A stretch of DNA of 64,000 nt from Methylobacterium cerastii (GCF_022179125.1 NZ_BPQG01000068.1:1-64000), one strand, 5' to 3'; shown: positions 1 through 7,423, numbered from the stretch's first letter. A program made the numbers and translations. Notes: a model not told the origin generated them from the letters alone.

Positions 1-278
1 GTGGAACCGGGGGAGGATCAGCACTTGCTTCTCCAAGGACAGATCAGCCACGAGCCGCCCAATCGCGCGTTCTCACGCTCAAGATCCTTCATCCGGCGCG
101 CTTGGTCGATCTGCAAGCCGCCGTATTCCTTGCGCCAGCGATAGTAGCTTTGCTCGGAGATCTCCGTCTCCCTGCATGCAAGGGCTAAACTCTTGCCCTG
201 GGCTGTCTGCACCTCAATCTGGCGCAGCTTCAGCACGACCTGCTCCGCACCCGTCTTCTGACCTCGCCGCATGTCCAA
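1..278 (-). pseudogene. IS3-family transposase OrfA remnant
   Basis: The reading frame starting at 278 gives an OrfA-type helix-turn-helix protein of IS3-family elements: it begins MDMRRGQKTGAEQVV, carries the characteristic SEQSYYRWRKEYGG motif, and continues into a leucine-zipper-like LERENARL segment. Near position 58 one base is missing: the expected continuation RLVADLSLEKQVL is present in the next frame, so the gene is frameshifted. The sequence then runs off the window without any OrfB (DDE) catalytic domain. A Shine-Dalgarno AAGGAG sits just upstream of the start. I see no terminal inverted repeat, so the outer boundary is unknown. It is probably inactive. Confidence 0.8.
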
Positions 279-502
279 CTCCTTTGGTCCTGCCTGATCC
301 TCTCAATCAGCCCGGTCCAAAGCCAGCCGGTCAGGTCACACGACATCACGAATTTCCCCTCGAACCTATAATAGCCAACAGCGCCGTTGATGCGGTTGAT
401 TACCGCATTCACTCCTTCAGCAGAGGACAGCCGAATATCTCTCTGCAGACGCAGCCTTTGTTCGTCAGACAGAGATATGCGCGTATCGGCATACGACATC
501 AC
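230..502 (-). CDS. Small hypothetical protein coupled to the integrase
   Basis: A 90-residue frame begins with GTG at 502 followed at once by ATG at 499. The integrase stop (TGA, 499-501) is embedded in the GTGA overlap, which suggests translational coupling and supports the gene being real. The protein has no family I recognise: a charged N-terminal helix (SLSDEQRLRLQRDI), then a segment GYYRFEGKFVMSCDLTGW. Its last 15-20 residues (arginine-rich) overlap the start of the IS3 OrfA remnant in another frame, so the native C-terminus was probably lost when that IS inserted. It could be an excisionase or other element accessory gene, but nothing in the sequence proves this. Confidence 0.4.
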   Translation of the reverse strand: MMSYADTRISLSDEQRLRLQRDIRLSSAEGVNAVINRINGAVGYYRFEGKFVMSCDLTGWLWTGLIERIRQDQRSWTCGEVRRRVRSRSC

Positions 503-1734
503 TTCATGCCTCTCATTGCGCCTGTAGAACGTGGATTATCCAGCAGAACCATCAAGTGACTGGCCCAATTGTCGAGGGCCTGCCGCCGTTCATCAGCAAA
601 GTCGTGGAGCTGGTAGACGCCAACGATCCCGCCGAACGTCCCGGACGTGTGATTCAAGGCCTTCTCAACGACATGGATCCCGACGCCCAGGCGAGCGCAG
701 CCGCTAGCGAATGTTCGGCGCAAGTCGTGGAGGCGCCAGGGCTCAAGAAGTACGGCGTCAGGCATGTGCTTGGCCGCAAGCTTCGACAGGCGCTCCGTGG
801 CCTTCGAGACCCCGGAGAACGGGCTGGAGCCGGTCGTGGTGAAGAGGAAGCGGGCAGGCTTTCCGATGCGAGGGAGGGCATCGAGGATCCCCAGCGCCGC
901 GTCCGATAGCGGCACGGCATGAGCTCTGTCGTTCTTCGCGCGCTGCCGTGGGATGGTCCACATGCGCCCGTCGCGATCGATCTCACGCCACTCGGCGTCG
1001 AGGACCTCGGACCGGCGCTGGCCGGTCAGGATGAGCAGCTGAACGACAGTGCCGAACGGGTAGCCCACCTCGGCTGCGGCTTTCCAAACTGCAGCAAGCT
1101 CGACATCGGAGAGCACGCGGTCGCGGGCGACCTCGGGGGAGGGCGGCTTGAGCGCGGCCATGGGCGATGCGTCCAGCACACCCCGCTCGACGGCCCAACC
1201 GAACATCTTGCGGAGTGCGGCGAACAGCCGGTTCGCGTGGATCGGCGCGCCGCGCTCAACGACGCCGTCGATGACGTCGAGAACATCACGCCGCCCGATG
1301 CCGCGCACGTCGCGCGCCTGCCATGGCTCCAGGTCGGCCTTGGTGAGCAGCCGCTCCGTCTCCGGCCAGCTGCGGTTCCGAGGCTTGGCATACCGGGCGA
1401 CAAAGTCGGCCGCCACAGCGCCAAACGTGAGGCGCGTCGCGGCGGCCTGCTCCTGCAGGTCCGCCGCCTTCTCGCCGGCCGGATCACGCCCCTCCGAGAC
1501 CGCCTGCAGGGCTGTTCTGGCGCGCTCACGGGCGTCACCGAGGCCGAGCCGCGGGTACGGCCCGAGGGTCAGCTTCTTCGGCTTGCCGTCAGCCCGGTAG
1601 CGGACCGCCCAGCTCTTGGCACCGGACGGCTGGACGACGAGGTAGAAGCCCGGCAGCGCGCTGTCCGGTAGCTCCAAGCGCTTTTCGGGGTCGGGCTTGA
1701 GCAGCTCGACGGATCGGGCGGTGAACGCCGGCAT
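499..1734 (-). CDS. Tyrosine-type site-specific integrase (P4-like)
   Basis: A 411-residue integrase that catalyses integration and excision of a mobile element. The N-terminus (ALPGFYLVVQPSGAKSW) matches the DUF4102 arm-binding domain of P4-type integrases, followed by a SAM-like core-binding domain and the catalytic domain. The catalytic set is visible: Arg in TGQRRSEV (about residue 240), HDLRR (His 336, Arg 339), His in ALNHTSG (about 362) and Tyr in VYQLHDF (about 374). I chose ATG 1734 rather than the longer frame from 1800 because the family homology begins there. It lies about 210 bp from a 3' tRNA-Lys fragment, its probable attachment site. The domain order appears intact, so it may be active. 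Confidence 0.93.
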   Translation of the reverse strand: MPAFTARSVELLKPDPEKRLELPDSALPGFYLVVQPSGAKSWAVRYRADGKPKKLTLGPYPRLGLGDARERARTALQAVSEGRDPAGEKAADLQEQAAATRLTFGAVAADFVARYAKPRNRSWPETERLLTKADLEPWQARDVRGIGRRDVLDVIDGVVERGAPIHANRLFAALRKMFGWAVERGVLDASPMAALKPPSPEVARDRVLSDVELAAVWKAAAEVGYPFGTVVQLLILTGQRRSEVLDAEWREIDRDGRMWTIPRQRAKNDRAHAVPLSDAALGILDALPRIGKPARFLFTTTGSSPFSGVSKATERLSKLAAKHMPDAVLLEPWRLHDLRRTFASGCARLGVGIHVVEKALNHTSGTFGGIVGVYQLHDFADERRQALDNWASHLMVLLDNPRSTGAMRGMK

Positions 1735-1802
1735 CAGGCAAGATCTCGGGCCCCGCGGATACGTCGGCGCCACGATCAGTTGATCCCGGCCGGGTACCAT
1801 AG

Positions 1803-1837
1803 GGGTAACGCGGAGGGCCCGTTAGGGCCCGTTACCC
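1803..1837. promoter_or_regulatory. Nested inverted repeat upstream of the integrase
   Basis: GGGTAAC (1803-1809) pairs with GTTACCC (1831-1837), and inside it GGGCCC (1815-1820) pairs with GGGCCC (1825-1830) around GTTA. A second short inverted repeat, ATCAGCG-TCAAT-CGCTGAT, follows at 1861-1879. These lie between the integrase start and the att core, where integrase arm sites or promoter/operator elements are expected. The role is inferred from position only. Confidence 0.4.
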
Positions 1838-1941
1838 GATGGTATTAACGCCAGCGCACAATCAGCGTCAATCGCTGATCCGGCAATCACTTGGCCGCGC
1901 CGGAATGTTCTGATTTGTTAGGGGGTGTGACGGGGCAAAAA

Positions 1942-1990
1942 TCGTCTTTTAATCTGTAGGTCTTGGGTTCGAACCCCAACGCGCTCACCA
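1942..1990 (+). other. 3' fragment of a tRNA-Lys(TTT) gene: attachment (att) core
   Basis: The fragment starts in the anticodon arm (loop CTTTTAA, anticodon TTT). It includes a complete T arm (TTGGG, loop TTCGAAC, CCCAA), the 3' acceptor strand CGCGCTC and an encoded ACCA end. There is no matching 5' acceptor strand, D arm or A-box upstream, so this is not a full tRNA gene. A 3' tRNA fragment of about 49 nt beside a P4-type integrase is the usual signature of the att repeat left at the far end of an integrated island. The intact tRNA-Lys would be expected to the left of the window, with the island between. Confidence 0.8.
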
Positions 1991-2191
1991 ATTCTCCCTT
2001 TTTGCCAACAAGCTAGGCCTGCATATAAATTCGATGCTGCCCCGTTTTAGGCCGGGGCTGCACCGGGGACGCACGGTACAATCGGGTGATGTCGACCGTT
2101 TTTTCAATCGTCAGGTCGACTGTTTGACCATCAGACGTGCGTTCGTAGCGGTTTATCGCTCCGGCCTTTGCGCCCCGTCGGCGTGAACACC

Positions 2192-2386
2192 ATGCGTCGC
2201 ATCCTGCCGCTCCTGATCAGCCTGGCCGTGCTCCCGGCGCTTGGACGCTCTGCGGGCGATCCGAGCGGGGACGTGCTCTGGCCGGCCCTCAAGACCTGAG
2301 TGCTCGCCAAGACCATCGCCAACCGGACCTTCCCCTGCCTCGACGTGGATCTCGGCGACGCCGACCGCCCTCCGGCCCCGCCTTAG
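2192..2386 (+). pseudogene. Truncated CDP-diacylglycerol diphosphatase-like remnant
   Basis: Reading from ATG 2192 gives a signal peptide (MRRILPLLISLAVLPALG), then DVLWPALKT, a TGA stop at 2297-2299, then VLAKTIANRTFPCLDVDLG and a terminal TAG at 2384. The pattern resembles the start of Cdh-type CDP-diacylglycerol diphosphatases, in which an ALW..V.D.C segment is followed by a PC..VDL segment. The in-frame TGA falls where a cysteine would be expected, one base away from TGC or TGT. Nothing of the catalytic C-terminal part remains before the cold-shock gene. I infer a decayed, 3'-truncated gene; family assignment is moderate because only about 60 residues survive. Confidence 0.45.
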
Positions 2387-2401
2387 CGGGCGACTTTGTG
2401 C

Positions 2402-2427
2402 GGAACGTCGCGTCGGGATCATTCGTT
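2402..2427 (+). promoter_or_regulatory. EcfG-type (general stress response) promoter for the cold-shock gene
   Basis: GGAAC (2402-2406), a 17-base spacer, then CGTT (2424-2427) match the alphaproteobacterial sigma-EcfG promoter consensus GGAAC-N16/17-cGTT exactly. Transcription would start near 2435, about 45 nt ahead of the cold-shock start codon. The match is seen directly; that it is used is inferred. Confidence 0.6.
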
Positions 2428-2478
2428 TGGCGTGTGAGTGCGCCGCTTTGGTGCGCCCAAGACGTCTAGGAATTGTCT

Positions 2479-2688
2479 ATGAGCATCGGTACCGTGAAGT
2501 GGTTCAACGAGACCAAGGGTTACGGCTTCATCCAGCCGGATGACGGCGGCAAGGACGTGTTCGTCCACATCTCGGCGGTCGAGCGCGCCGGCATGCGCAA
2601 CCTGATCGAGGGCCAGAAGCTCTCCTACGAGGAAGAGACCGACAAGCGCAGCGGCAAGCTGTCCGCCGGCAATCTGCAGTCGGCCTGA
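2479..2688 (+). CDS. Cold-shock domain protein (CspA family)
   Basis: A 69-residue single cold-shock domain that binds single-stranded RNA/DNA and acts as an RNA chaperone in the cytoplasm. The nucleic-acid-binding motifs are present: KGYGFI (RNP1, about residues 14-19) and VFVHI (RNP2, about 30-34), preceded by TVKWFN. Length and order are typical of alphaproteobacterial CspA proteins. ATG 2479 is preferred over an in-frame TTG at 2473 because the conserved domain starts [10 protein letters not shown]. An EcfG-type promoter lies about 50 bp upstream and a UUCG-capped hairpin follows the stop, so it is probably a monocistronic stress-responsive gene. Confidence 0.95.
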   Translation: MSIGTVKWFNETKGYGFIQPDDGGKDVFVHISAVERAGMRNLIEGQKLSYEEETDKRSGKLSAGNLQSA

Positions 2689-2694
2689 GGCGGT

Positions 2695-2716
2695 GCCGTC
2701 TCCTTCGGGAGATGGT
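2695..2716 (+). terminator. Hairpin with UUCG tetraloop after the cold-shock gene
   Basis: Nine base pairs (two G-T wobbles) flank a TTCG tetraloop: the core TCTCC-TTCG-GGAGA spans 2699-2712. It begins 6 nt after the stop codon. There is no clear T tract, so it could be a terminator or an mRNA-stabilising 3' hairpin. Confidence 0.5.
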
Positions 2717-2772
2717 CAGATCACCTGAAAAGCCTGCTTTCGGCAGAGGAAGCGCCCCGACGGTACCGGACT

Positions 2773-3261
2773 TTAAGTGCGGTCGCCGGGGCGCATGAGG
2801 GTCGCCTCTTGGTTGGACACCTTCCACACCGGGAACGACCCCTCACGGACGAACATGGCGAACGCTTCGGTCGCTTCCGCGCTGCCCAGGGCACCCTCTC
2901 CATCCACGGCGCGGCCGACGACGCAGGCCCCGTCGAGGACATCCGCGCAAGGCGCACGGCTCTCGATCGCGAAGACCACCCCTGATCGATCGGGTCTCAG
3001 TTCATCCGGGAGCGCGCCGATCTTGCGCCAGAGGCAGTACCACCGCATGCACACCTCGGGGCGATCCCGATAGGTCCCGCACGCCGTGCCGGTGCTATGC
3101 CGACACAGGACGCCAGCGGGTTTAGCCAGAACCTCGATCGCAAGAACTTGGCAGCAAGCCGTGCACTGTCCGCACGATCGGCCTGGCACGAGGGCACCTG
3201 CGTTCGGCTTGGTCGGAAGGCGCTTCGGGTTCAAATCGTTCCGGGCCGCGATGCGGTGCAT
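2773..3261 (-). CDS. YkgJ-family cysteine-cluster protein
   Basis: A 162-residue protein with the CxxCxxCC motif of the YkgJ/UPF0153 zinc- or iron-chelating family (CGQCTACC, about residues 35-42). Further conserved cysteines follow in LCRHSTGTACGTYRDRPEVC and in CMRWYC. The C-terminal half (FPVWKVSNQEATLMRPGD) is less conserved. No signal peptide or membrane segment is visible, so it is probably cytoplasmic. Its biochemical role is not established in the family. It is transcribed toward the cold-shock gene and stands alone. Confidence 0.8.
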   Translation of the reverse strand: MHRIAARNDLNPKRLPTKPNAGALVPGRSCGQCTACCQVLAIEVLAKPAGVLCRHSTGTACGTYRDRPEVCMRWYCLWRKIGALPDELRPDRSGVVFAIESRAPCADVLDGACVVGRAVDGEGALGSAEATEAFAMFVREGSFPVWKVSNQEATLMRPGDRT

Positions 3262-3302
3262 GAATGGTCATCGATCGGATCGAGGATCACGTCAGCCAGC
3301 TT

Positions 3303-3407
3303 CTAGTGCATTTTCGACCGCGGTGGATGCCGGCTGGCGTGAAGAAAATGCGACCACCCTGTAGGTTAGAGCTTCCTCCGTGATCCAGAGATCACGGAGG
3401 AAGCTCT
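3303..3407. repeat. Two-hairpin intergenic repeat, copy 1
   Basis: Matches a second copy at 24999-25104. Each begins CTAG.GCATTTTC, has the shared core GTGGATGCCGGCT.GCGTGAA followed by GAAAAT.CGAC, and ends in a strong hairpin. GCATTTTC (3308-3315) can pair with GAAAATGC downstream. The terminal hairpin here is an 18-bp perfect stem (3368-3385 with 3390-3407) around CAGA. In copy 2 many stem bases differ but both strands have changed together. The function is unknown. Confidence 0.8.
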
Positions 3408-3423
3408 CGCAAGCCATTCATTG

Positions 3424-3660
3424 CGACAGCGGTCCGACCAAAGCGACGCGGTGGACGAAGCCGACGACGGGCTCCACGGCGGCATGGGCGACAACATCCT
3501 CGTCGGCGGCCTCGGCAACACCATCCTGGTCGGCGGCGCGGGACATCGTGCTGGGCTTCAACCAGGGCGCGGGTGACCCTCTGAGCCTGGGCGGCCAGAT
3601 CGATAAGACGAGCACGGCGCAGAACGGGGATGCGCTTCCGACGCTTCCGGGCGGCGGCGG
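3424..3660 (+). pseudogene. Decayed RTX (hemolysin-type calcium-binding repeat) gene fragment
   Basis: Frame 1 reads DDGLHGGMGDNILVGGLGN and TILVGGAG, i.e. degenerate GGxGxDxL nonapeptide repeats of calcium-binding RTX proteins. After about 3540 the match moves to frame 2, where DIVLGFNQGAGDPLSLGGQ resembles the module that commonly follows RTX repeats (D.I.GF..G.GD.I.L). No start codon, no full repeat block and no secretion signal are present. It is therefore a frameshifted C-terminal scrap of a secreted RTX protein, sitting directly downstream of the palindromic repeat. Confidence 0.6.
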
Positions 3661-4024
3661 GTCCCGGGCTGTCGAAGTGAGCGAGCAGTGGCGGCGGCGT
3701 TTCGGCGGCTTTCCGCAGCGCGGCTCGGCTTGGTGCCGCCGCTTGCATCGTGGGGTCGCCGGCAGGCTTCGTGGTGCCGGGCGAGGTGACGCTGCGTAAA
3801 ATCGGAAGGCTCCGGAGCGCGGGCGCCGGCATCGGTGCGAGAGCGCGGGCTTGAGCGGTGCTCGCCGCGCCGACGAGGACGGCGAGGATCCCGCTCGGCT
3901 CGACCCTGGCGGGGGTCTCCGACGACGATGCCGGCCACGCGCGGGATCGCCGCCCGCGGAGCCCGGCGGGCGGCCTCTGCCGTTCATCGGCGCGGGTCGG
4001 CGGGGATCGCTCATCGGCCACCCT
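3661..4024. other. Stretch without a confident gene
   Basis: Several overlapping open frames exist but none has convincing features. A minus-strand frame contains a signal-peptide-like stretch (GILAVLVGAASTAQA, near 3840-3890) followed by proline/alanine-rich sequence, but no good start codon precedes it. It may be another decayed exported protein. Confidence 0.3.
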
Positions 4025-4309
4025 TCATCGCCCGCCCTTCATCGGCATCAGGCTCTTGGGGTCGACCTCCGGCATCTTCGGCATCTGGTCGAACGGCACG
4101 ACCGCCATCACGTGGCCGTCCGGCATCCTGATCACGTTGAACGACTTGCCGGTGGCCTTGTCGGTCGCCATCGCGACCATGAGCTGCATCGGCTCGAACG
4201 GCGTCACAGCGAAGTCGTGGCCCCAGGCGCCGACGAGACTCGACAGCGACGCCGTGGCCACCCCCGTGCCGGCGAGGAGGGCGACGGCTGGTAGAATCGC
4301 GCGCATCAT
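4025..4309 (-). CDS. Small exported hypothetical protein
   Basis: A 94-residue protein with an N-terminal signal peptide (AILPAVALLAGTGVATA, cleavage near residue 20). A methionine-rich mature part follows: FEPMQLMVAMATDKATGKSF, then MPDGHVMAVVPFDQMPKMP and a C-terminal LMPMKGGR. About 10 of some 75 mature residues are methionine, which could point to a copper-handling or redox-scavenging role, but that is speculation. No recognised domain. It is divergent from the large hydrolase gene, separated by about 210 bp. Confidence 0.6.
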   Translation of the reverse strand: MMRAILPAVALLAGTGVATASLSSLVGAWGHDFAVTPFEPMQLMVAMATDKATGKSFNVIRMPDGHVMAVVPFDQMPKMPEVDPKSLMPMKGGR

Positions 4310-4519
4310 GATGGATCACTCCCGGTTCGATCGACGCGCTTTCGCGGGCCCGGGCCGTGCGGTTACCGAAACCGGATCGTGCCGCGCCGGCACCGTAACC
4401 GAGGGTGGACGGCGACCGAAGGATCGGCATGGGGATCAGGGGTTTCGAAGTGGGTTTTCGATGACATCGTCTCCGATGCGGCGCCCCTCGGAGGCGTATC
4501 CGGCCGGAACCCCGGCGCG

Positions 4520-6694
4520 ATGAGCGCGCGGCGGGCTGCGTCCTCGCGCGTCGCCGCAGGCGTCGTCGTCCGGCTCGGGCGCTGGGCCGTCGGCGCGTTG
4601 CGCACGGCGTCCCGCGTCGCCGCCGCGTCGGCGCTCGCCGCCCTCGGCATCCTGTTCCTGAACTACGTCGTGCTCTCCACGGACAAGGCGCGCGCCTATC
4701 GCGACCTCGACCCGAACGTCGCCGAATGCCGCGACGGTCTCGCCCGGGGCTGGACGATCCTGGCCGACACCGGGCGCGAGACCCTGCAGACGGCGATTCC
4801 GTCCGACGGCGACGGCTGGGTCGACGCCAGCAACGACGAGGGCGCCGTCGTCGCGGCGGATGCGCGATGGGGGACGCGCCTGCGCTGCGCGCTGCAGCGC
4901 CACGTCGTCCCCGCCCGCGCGCCGGGCGGACGCGACCTCGCCTACCATCTCGGCTTCATCGAGTTCCAGGAGGACGGCGAGCCCTACGCGCTGGTCTCCC
5001 GAGAAGGGGCCGGCGACGCGGCCGTCGACAGCGCGATGCTCCGCCACGCCATGGACGACGAGATGCGGGCCAAGGGCATGCCGGCCACCATGGTCAAGCC
5101 GGTGATCACCCAGCTCGACGCCCTGAAGAAGCACCTCGCGCACGGCTCGCACTACGTGATCGCCTTCGTCCACGGCTGGCGCCACGACGCGCGGATCGGC
5201 GACGGCAACGTCGCGGACCTGCGCCTCTACGCGGCCCACGCCGCGCGCTTCCTGGCGCAGCGCTGCCCGGACGACCCGAGCGTCTGCGACATGGACGTGA
5301 CGGCGATCTACGTCGGCTGGCGCGGCGCCCGCGTGGACGAGCGCGGCCTGCGGACCTGGTTCGGCGACGCGGTCGGCGGCTTCTTCGGCGGCCTGTCGGC
5401 CGGGGCCACCCTGTTCGACCGCAAGCCCGTGAGCGAGGCGATCGCCCCCGGGGCGATCTCGGCGCTGCGCACGATCGAGACGACGCTCAGCTCGCCGGGC
5501 GCGCACAACAAGCTGATCGTGGCCGGGCACAGCCTCGGCGGCAACATGCTCGCCACCGGGCTGCAGGACGACGTCGTCAAGGCGGTGCGCCGCCACCGCT
5601 TCGGCGAGGCGCTGCCGCCGGTGCTCGGCAACCTCGTGGTCCTGATCAACCCGGCCTCCGAGGCGAGCAAGTGGACCGCGATCCAGCGCGAGGTCTGGTC
5701 CCACCTCGCCGACCACGCCGACGCGCACACGCCGGCCTCCGAGGTCGTGCGCGACGACGGCTACTTCCCCGCCGACCAGCGGCCCGTGCTGATGTCGGTC
5801 ACCGCGGCGCTGGCCTTCCCGGCGGGCGGGCTACGGCCCGGCGACTGCGCCTGGATCGGCCTCGACGTCGCGGACGGCTTTGCCGCCGCCCGCAAGCGCA
5901 TCCGGAGCCGGCTCGCCGCCACCGACCGCATGTTCGATGCCGGCGTCGACTACGATTGGGCGACGCACGACCTGTTCCCGACCTTCAAGTTCGACTTCCG
6001 TCCGGCCGCCGGCTTCCTCGACCGGGTGGCGGCGCGGTTCGAGGGCCGCCCGCCCCGCGGCGAGACCTGCACGCCGGCCGCCCCCGTCGGCCTCGGCGCG
6101 GGGCTGGCGACGCTGCCGGTGCGGACCCTGTCGCTGCTCGCCGCGACCTTCCCGTTCCAGAACACCGCGCGGGAGGATTCGCACACCATCGGCAACCTGG
6201 ACCCGCCGCGCCCGGCGGCCGGGGTGCTCGCCGACGCCCAGCAATCGGCTGCGCCCTTCGGCACCACCCACGAGCTGATGGGCCTCGACGCGCCCGGGCT
6301 CGAGCGGCACCACCCCTACGCGACGCTCGCCGACGCGGCGATCGACTGCCCGCGCTCGGACCGTTGGCTGACCCGCGCGCGGCTGGCGCGCGCCGACCGG
6401 CGCGGCAACTTCTGGGACAGCACAGACCTCGCGCCCCGCTTTCCGCAAGAGGACAGCCTGCACGAGAACGAGCCGGCCGCGCGCTTCCTGCACGGCCTCC
6501 AGCTGACCGGCATCGCGCCGATCACCCGGCCCAACGACCCGTTCTGGAACGTCCGCGCCTTCGACAACGCGCTGTCGCGCCACGACGGCTATCGCCTGTC
6601 GTCGTTCATCTGCGCCCTGAACCAGCTCGTGATGGACGACATCACCGACGCGCCCGCCGCGATGAGCGACCACCAGGACGTGCCGGGGCGTTAG
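4520..6694 (+). CDS. Membrane-anchored alpha/beta-hydrolase fold protein
   Basis: A 724-residue protein. An N-terminal hydrophobic segment (AASALAALGILFLNYVVLS) anchors it in the membrane. The central part carries alpha/beta-hydrolase signs: YVIAFVHGWRHDA (HGW oxyanion loop) and IVAGHSLGGNML with the GxSxG nucleophile elbow, then LVVLINPASEASKW. The C-terminal 350 residues have no domain I recognise. It resembles large uncharacterised esterase/lipase-like proteins; substrate unknown. An in-frame ATG at 4379 would add 47 residues. I prefer 4520 because it places the membrane anchor at the usual distance from the start, but neither start has a strong Shine-Dalgarno. Confidence 0.8.
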   Translation: MSARRAASSRVAAGVVVRLGRWAVGALRTASRVAAASALAALGILFLNYVVLSTDKARAYRDLDPNVAECRDGLARGWTILADTGRETLQTAIPSDGDGWVDASNDEGAVVAADARWGTRLRCALQRHVVPARAPGGRDLAYHLGFIEFQEDGEPYALVSREGAGDAAVDSAMLRHAMDDEMRAKGMPATMVKPVITQLDALKKHLAHGSHYVIAFVHGWRHDARIGDGNVADLRLYAAHAARFLAQRCPDDPSVCDMDVTAIYVGWRGARVDERGLRTWFGDAVGGFFGGLSAGATLFDRKPVSEAIAPGAISALRTIETTLSSPGAHNKLIVAGHSLGGNMLATGLQDDVVKAVRRHRFGEALPPVLGNLVVLINPASEASKWTAIQREVWSHLADHADAHTPASEVVRDDGYFPADQRPVLMSVTAALAFPAGGLRPGDCAWIGLDVADGFAAARKRIRSRLAATDRMFDAGVDYDWATHDLFPTFKFDFRPAAGFLDRVAARFEGRPPRGETCTPAAPVGLGAGLATLPVRTLSLLAATFPFQNTAREDSHTIGNLDPPRPAAGVLADAQQSAAPFGTTHELMGLDAPGLERHHPYATLADAAIDCPRSDRWLTRARLARADRRGNFWDSTDLAPRFPQEDSLHENEPAARFLHGLQLTGIAPITRPNDPFWNVRAFDNALSRHDGYRLSSFICALNQLVMDDITDAPAAMSDHQDVPGR

Positions 6695-6763
6695 CGCAAG
6701 CCAAGCTATCCTGCCGGTCGCGCTACCGGCTCGACGCCCCCCTGCGCCGGCCCGCCTTGTGCG

Positions 6764-7171
6764 TCAGCCCGCTTTGCTCGCCGTCCAGCGGCCCGAGCAG
6801 GCGATCGGGCCGGCGAGCGTCCAGCGCCCCGAACCGGCCGACGCCCGGAGCTGCCCCTCGACGGCGATGCTGGCGAGCCCGCTCTTGATCGAACCGACGA
6901 TGCGCCCGTCCTCTCCGACGCGGCCCGAGGCGTCGGCCCCGCTGCCGCCGTCGTCGTCGACGACGCCGGCGCGGATGACGATGGGATAGCGGTAGGGGCC
7001 GGTGCAGCCGCCATCCTCGACGGTGGCGGAGACGGACCAGCGCCCGTCGAAGCTGGGCTCGGCGGCGGCGGCCGGAGCGATTGCGGCACAGGCCACGGTC
7101 AGGGCCAGCGCGGCGAGTTTCGCGGTGAGCACGGGGGAGATGGACGACAAGGACGTCGAAAACGGTGGCAT
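6764..7171 (-). CDS. Small exported hypothetical protein
   Basis: A 135-residue protein with an N-terminal signal segment (LAALALTVACAAIAPAAAA). A compact mature part follows: FDGRWSVSATVEDGGC, then YPIVI, RVGEDGRIVGSIKSG and GRWTLAGPIACSGRWTASK. The paired G-R-W motifs and alternating pattern suggest a small beta-barrel or lipocalin-like fold, and the two cysteines may form a disulphide. It lies convergent to the alpha/beta-hydrolase gene and stands alone. The function is unknown. Confidence 0.65.
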   Translation of the reverse strand: MPPFSTSLSSISPVLTAKLAALALTVACAAIAPAAAAEPSFDGRWSVSATVEDGGCTGPYRYPIVIRAGVVDDDGGSGADASGRVGEDGRIVGSIKSGLASIAVEGQLRASAGSGRWTLAGPIACSGRWTASKAG

Positions 7172-7195
7172 GGGCTCCTCTTCAAGGCCGGCCCG

Positions 7196-7423
7196 TCAAG
7201 CGGGCGGCTCGGTGTCGTCCGCATCTTGAGCCAGATAGCGGACCATGAGTTCGCCCGTGGCGCGGGCGGCGTAGTCCGCGATCGGCTCGCCGGCACGGGG
7301 CGGGATGAAGGTCGTCAGGCGCAGGCCGCCGAGGGTCGCCATGAGTCCGCCGCGGGCCATGCCCGATTCGATGGCCTCCGCGATGGCCTGCGCCTCGTAG
7401 GTCTGCAGGCCCGCGCTCAGGCA
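7196..7423 (-). CDS. Possible small hypothetical protein, start uncertain
   Basis: The last 75 or so residues of this frame (TYEAQAIAEAIESG, then LATLGGLRLTT-like sequence and ELMVRYLAQDADD) look like a real folded helix-rich protein. Further upstream the frame becomes arginine-rich, typical of a shadow frame. No ATG, GTG or TTG with a ribosome site occurs where homology-like sequence starts; the first ATG would give 54 residues. It follows directly on the proline-rich gene at 7417-7623, so coupled translation is possible. Confidence 0.35.
   Translation of the reverse strand, partial: CLSAGLQTYEAQAIAEAIESGMARGGLMATLGGLRLTTFIPPRAGEPIADYAARATGELMVRYLAQDADDTEPPA

Noticed and set aside
1-502. 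An intact insertion sequence at the left edge
   Set aside because: Only OrfA is present, it is frameshifted, no OrfB lies in the window and no terminal inverted repeats or target duplication could be seen.
1870-1990. A complete tRNA gene
   Set aside because: No 5' acceptor strand or D arm precedes the anticodon arm, and the upper anticodon stem does not pair well, so it is only a 3' fragment.
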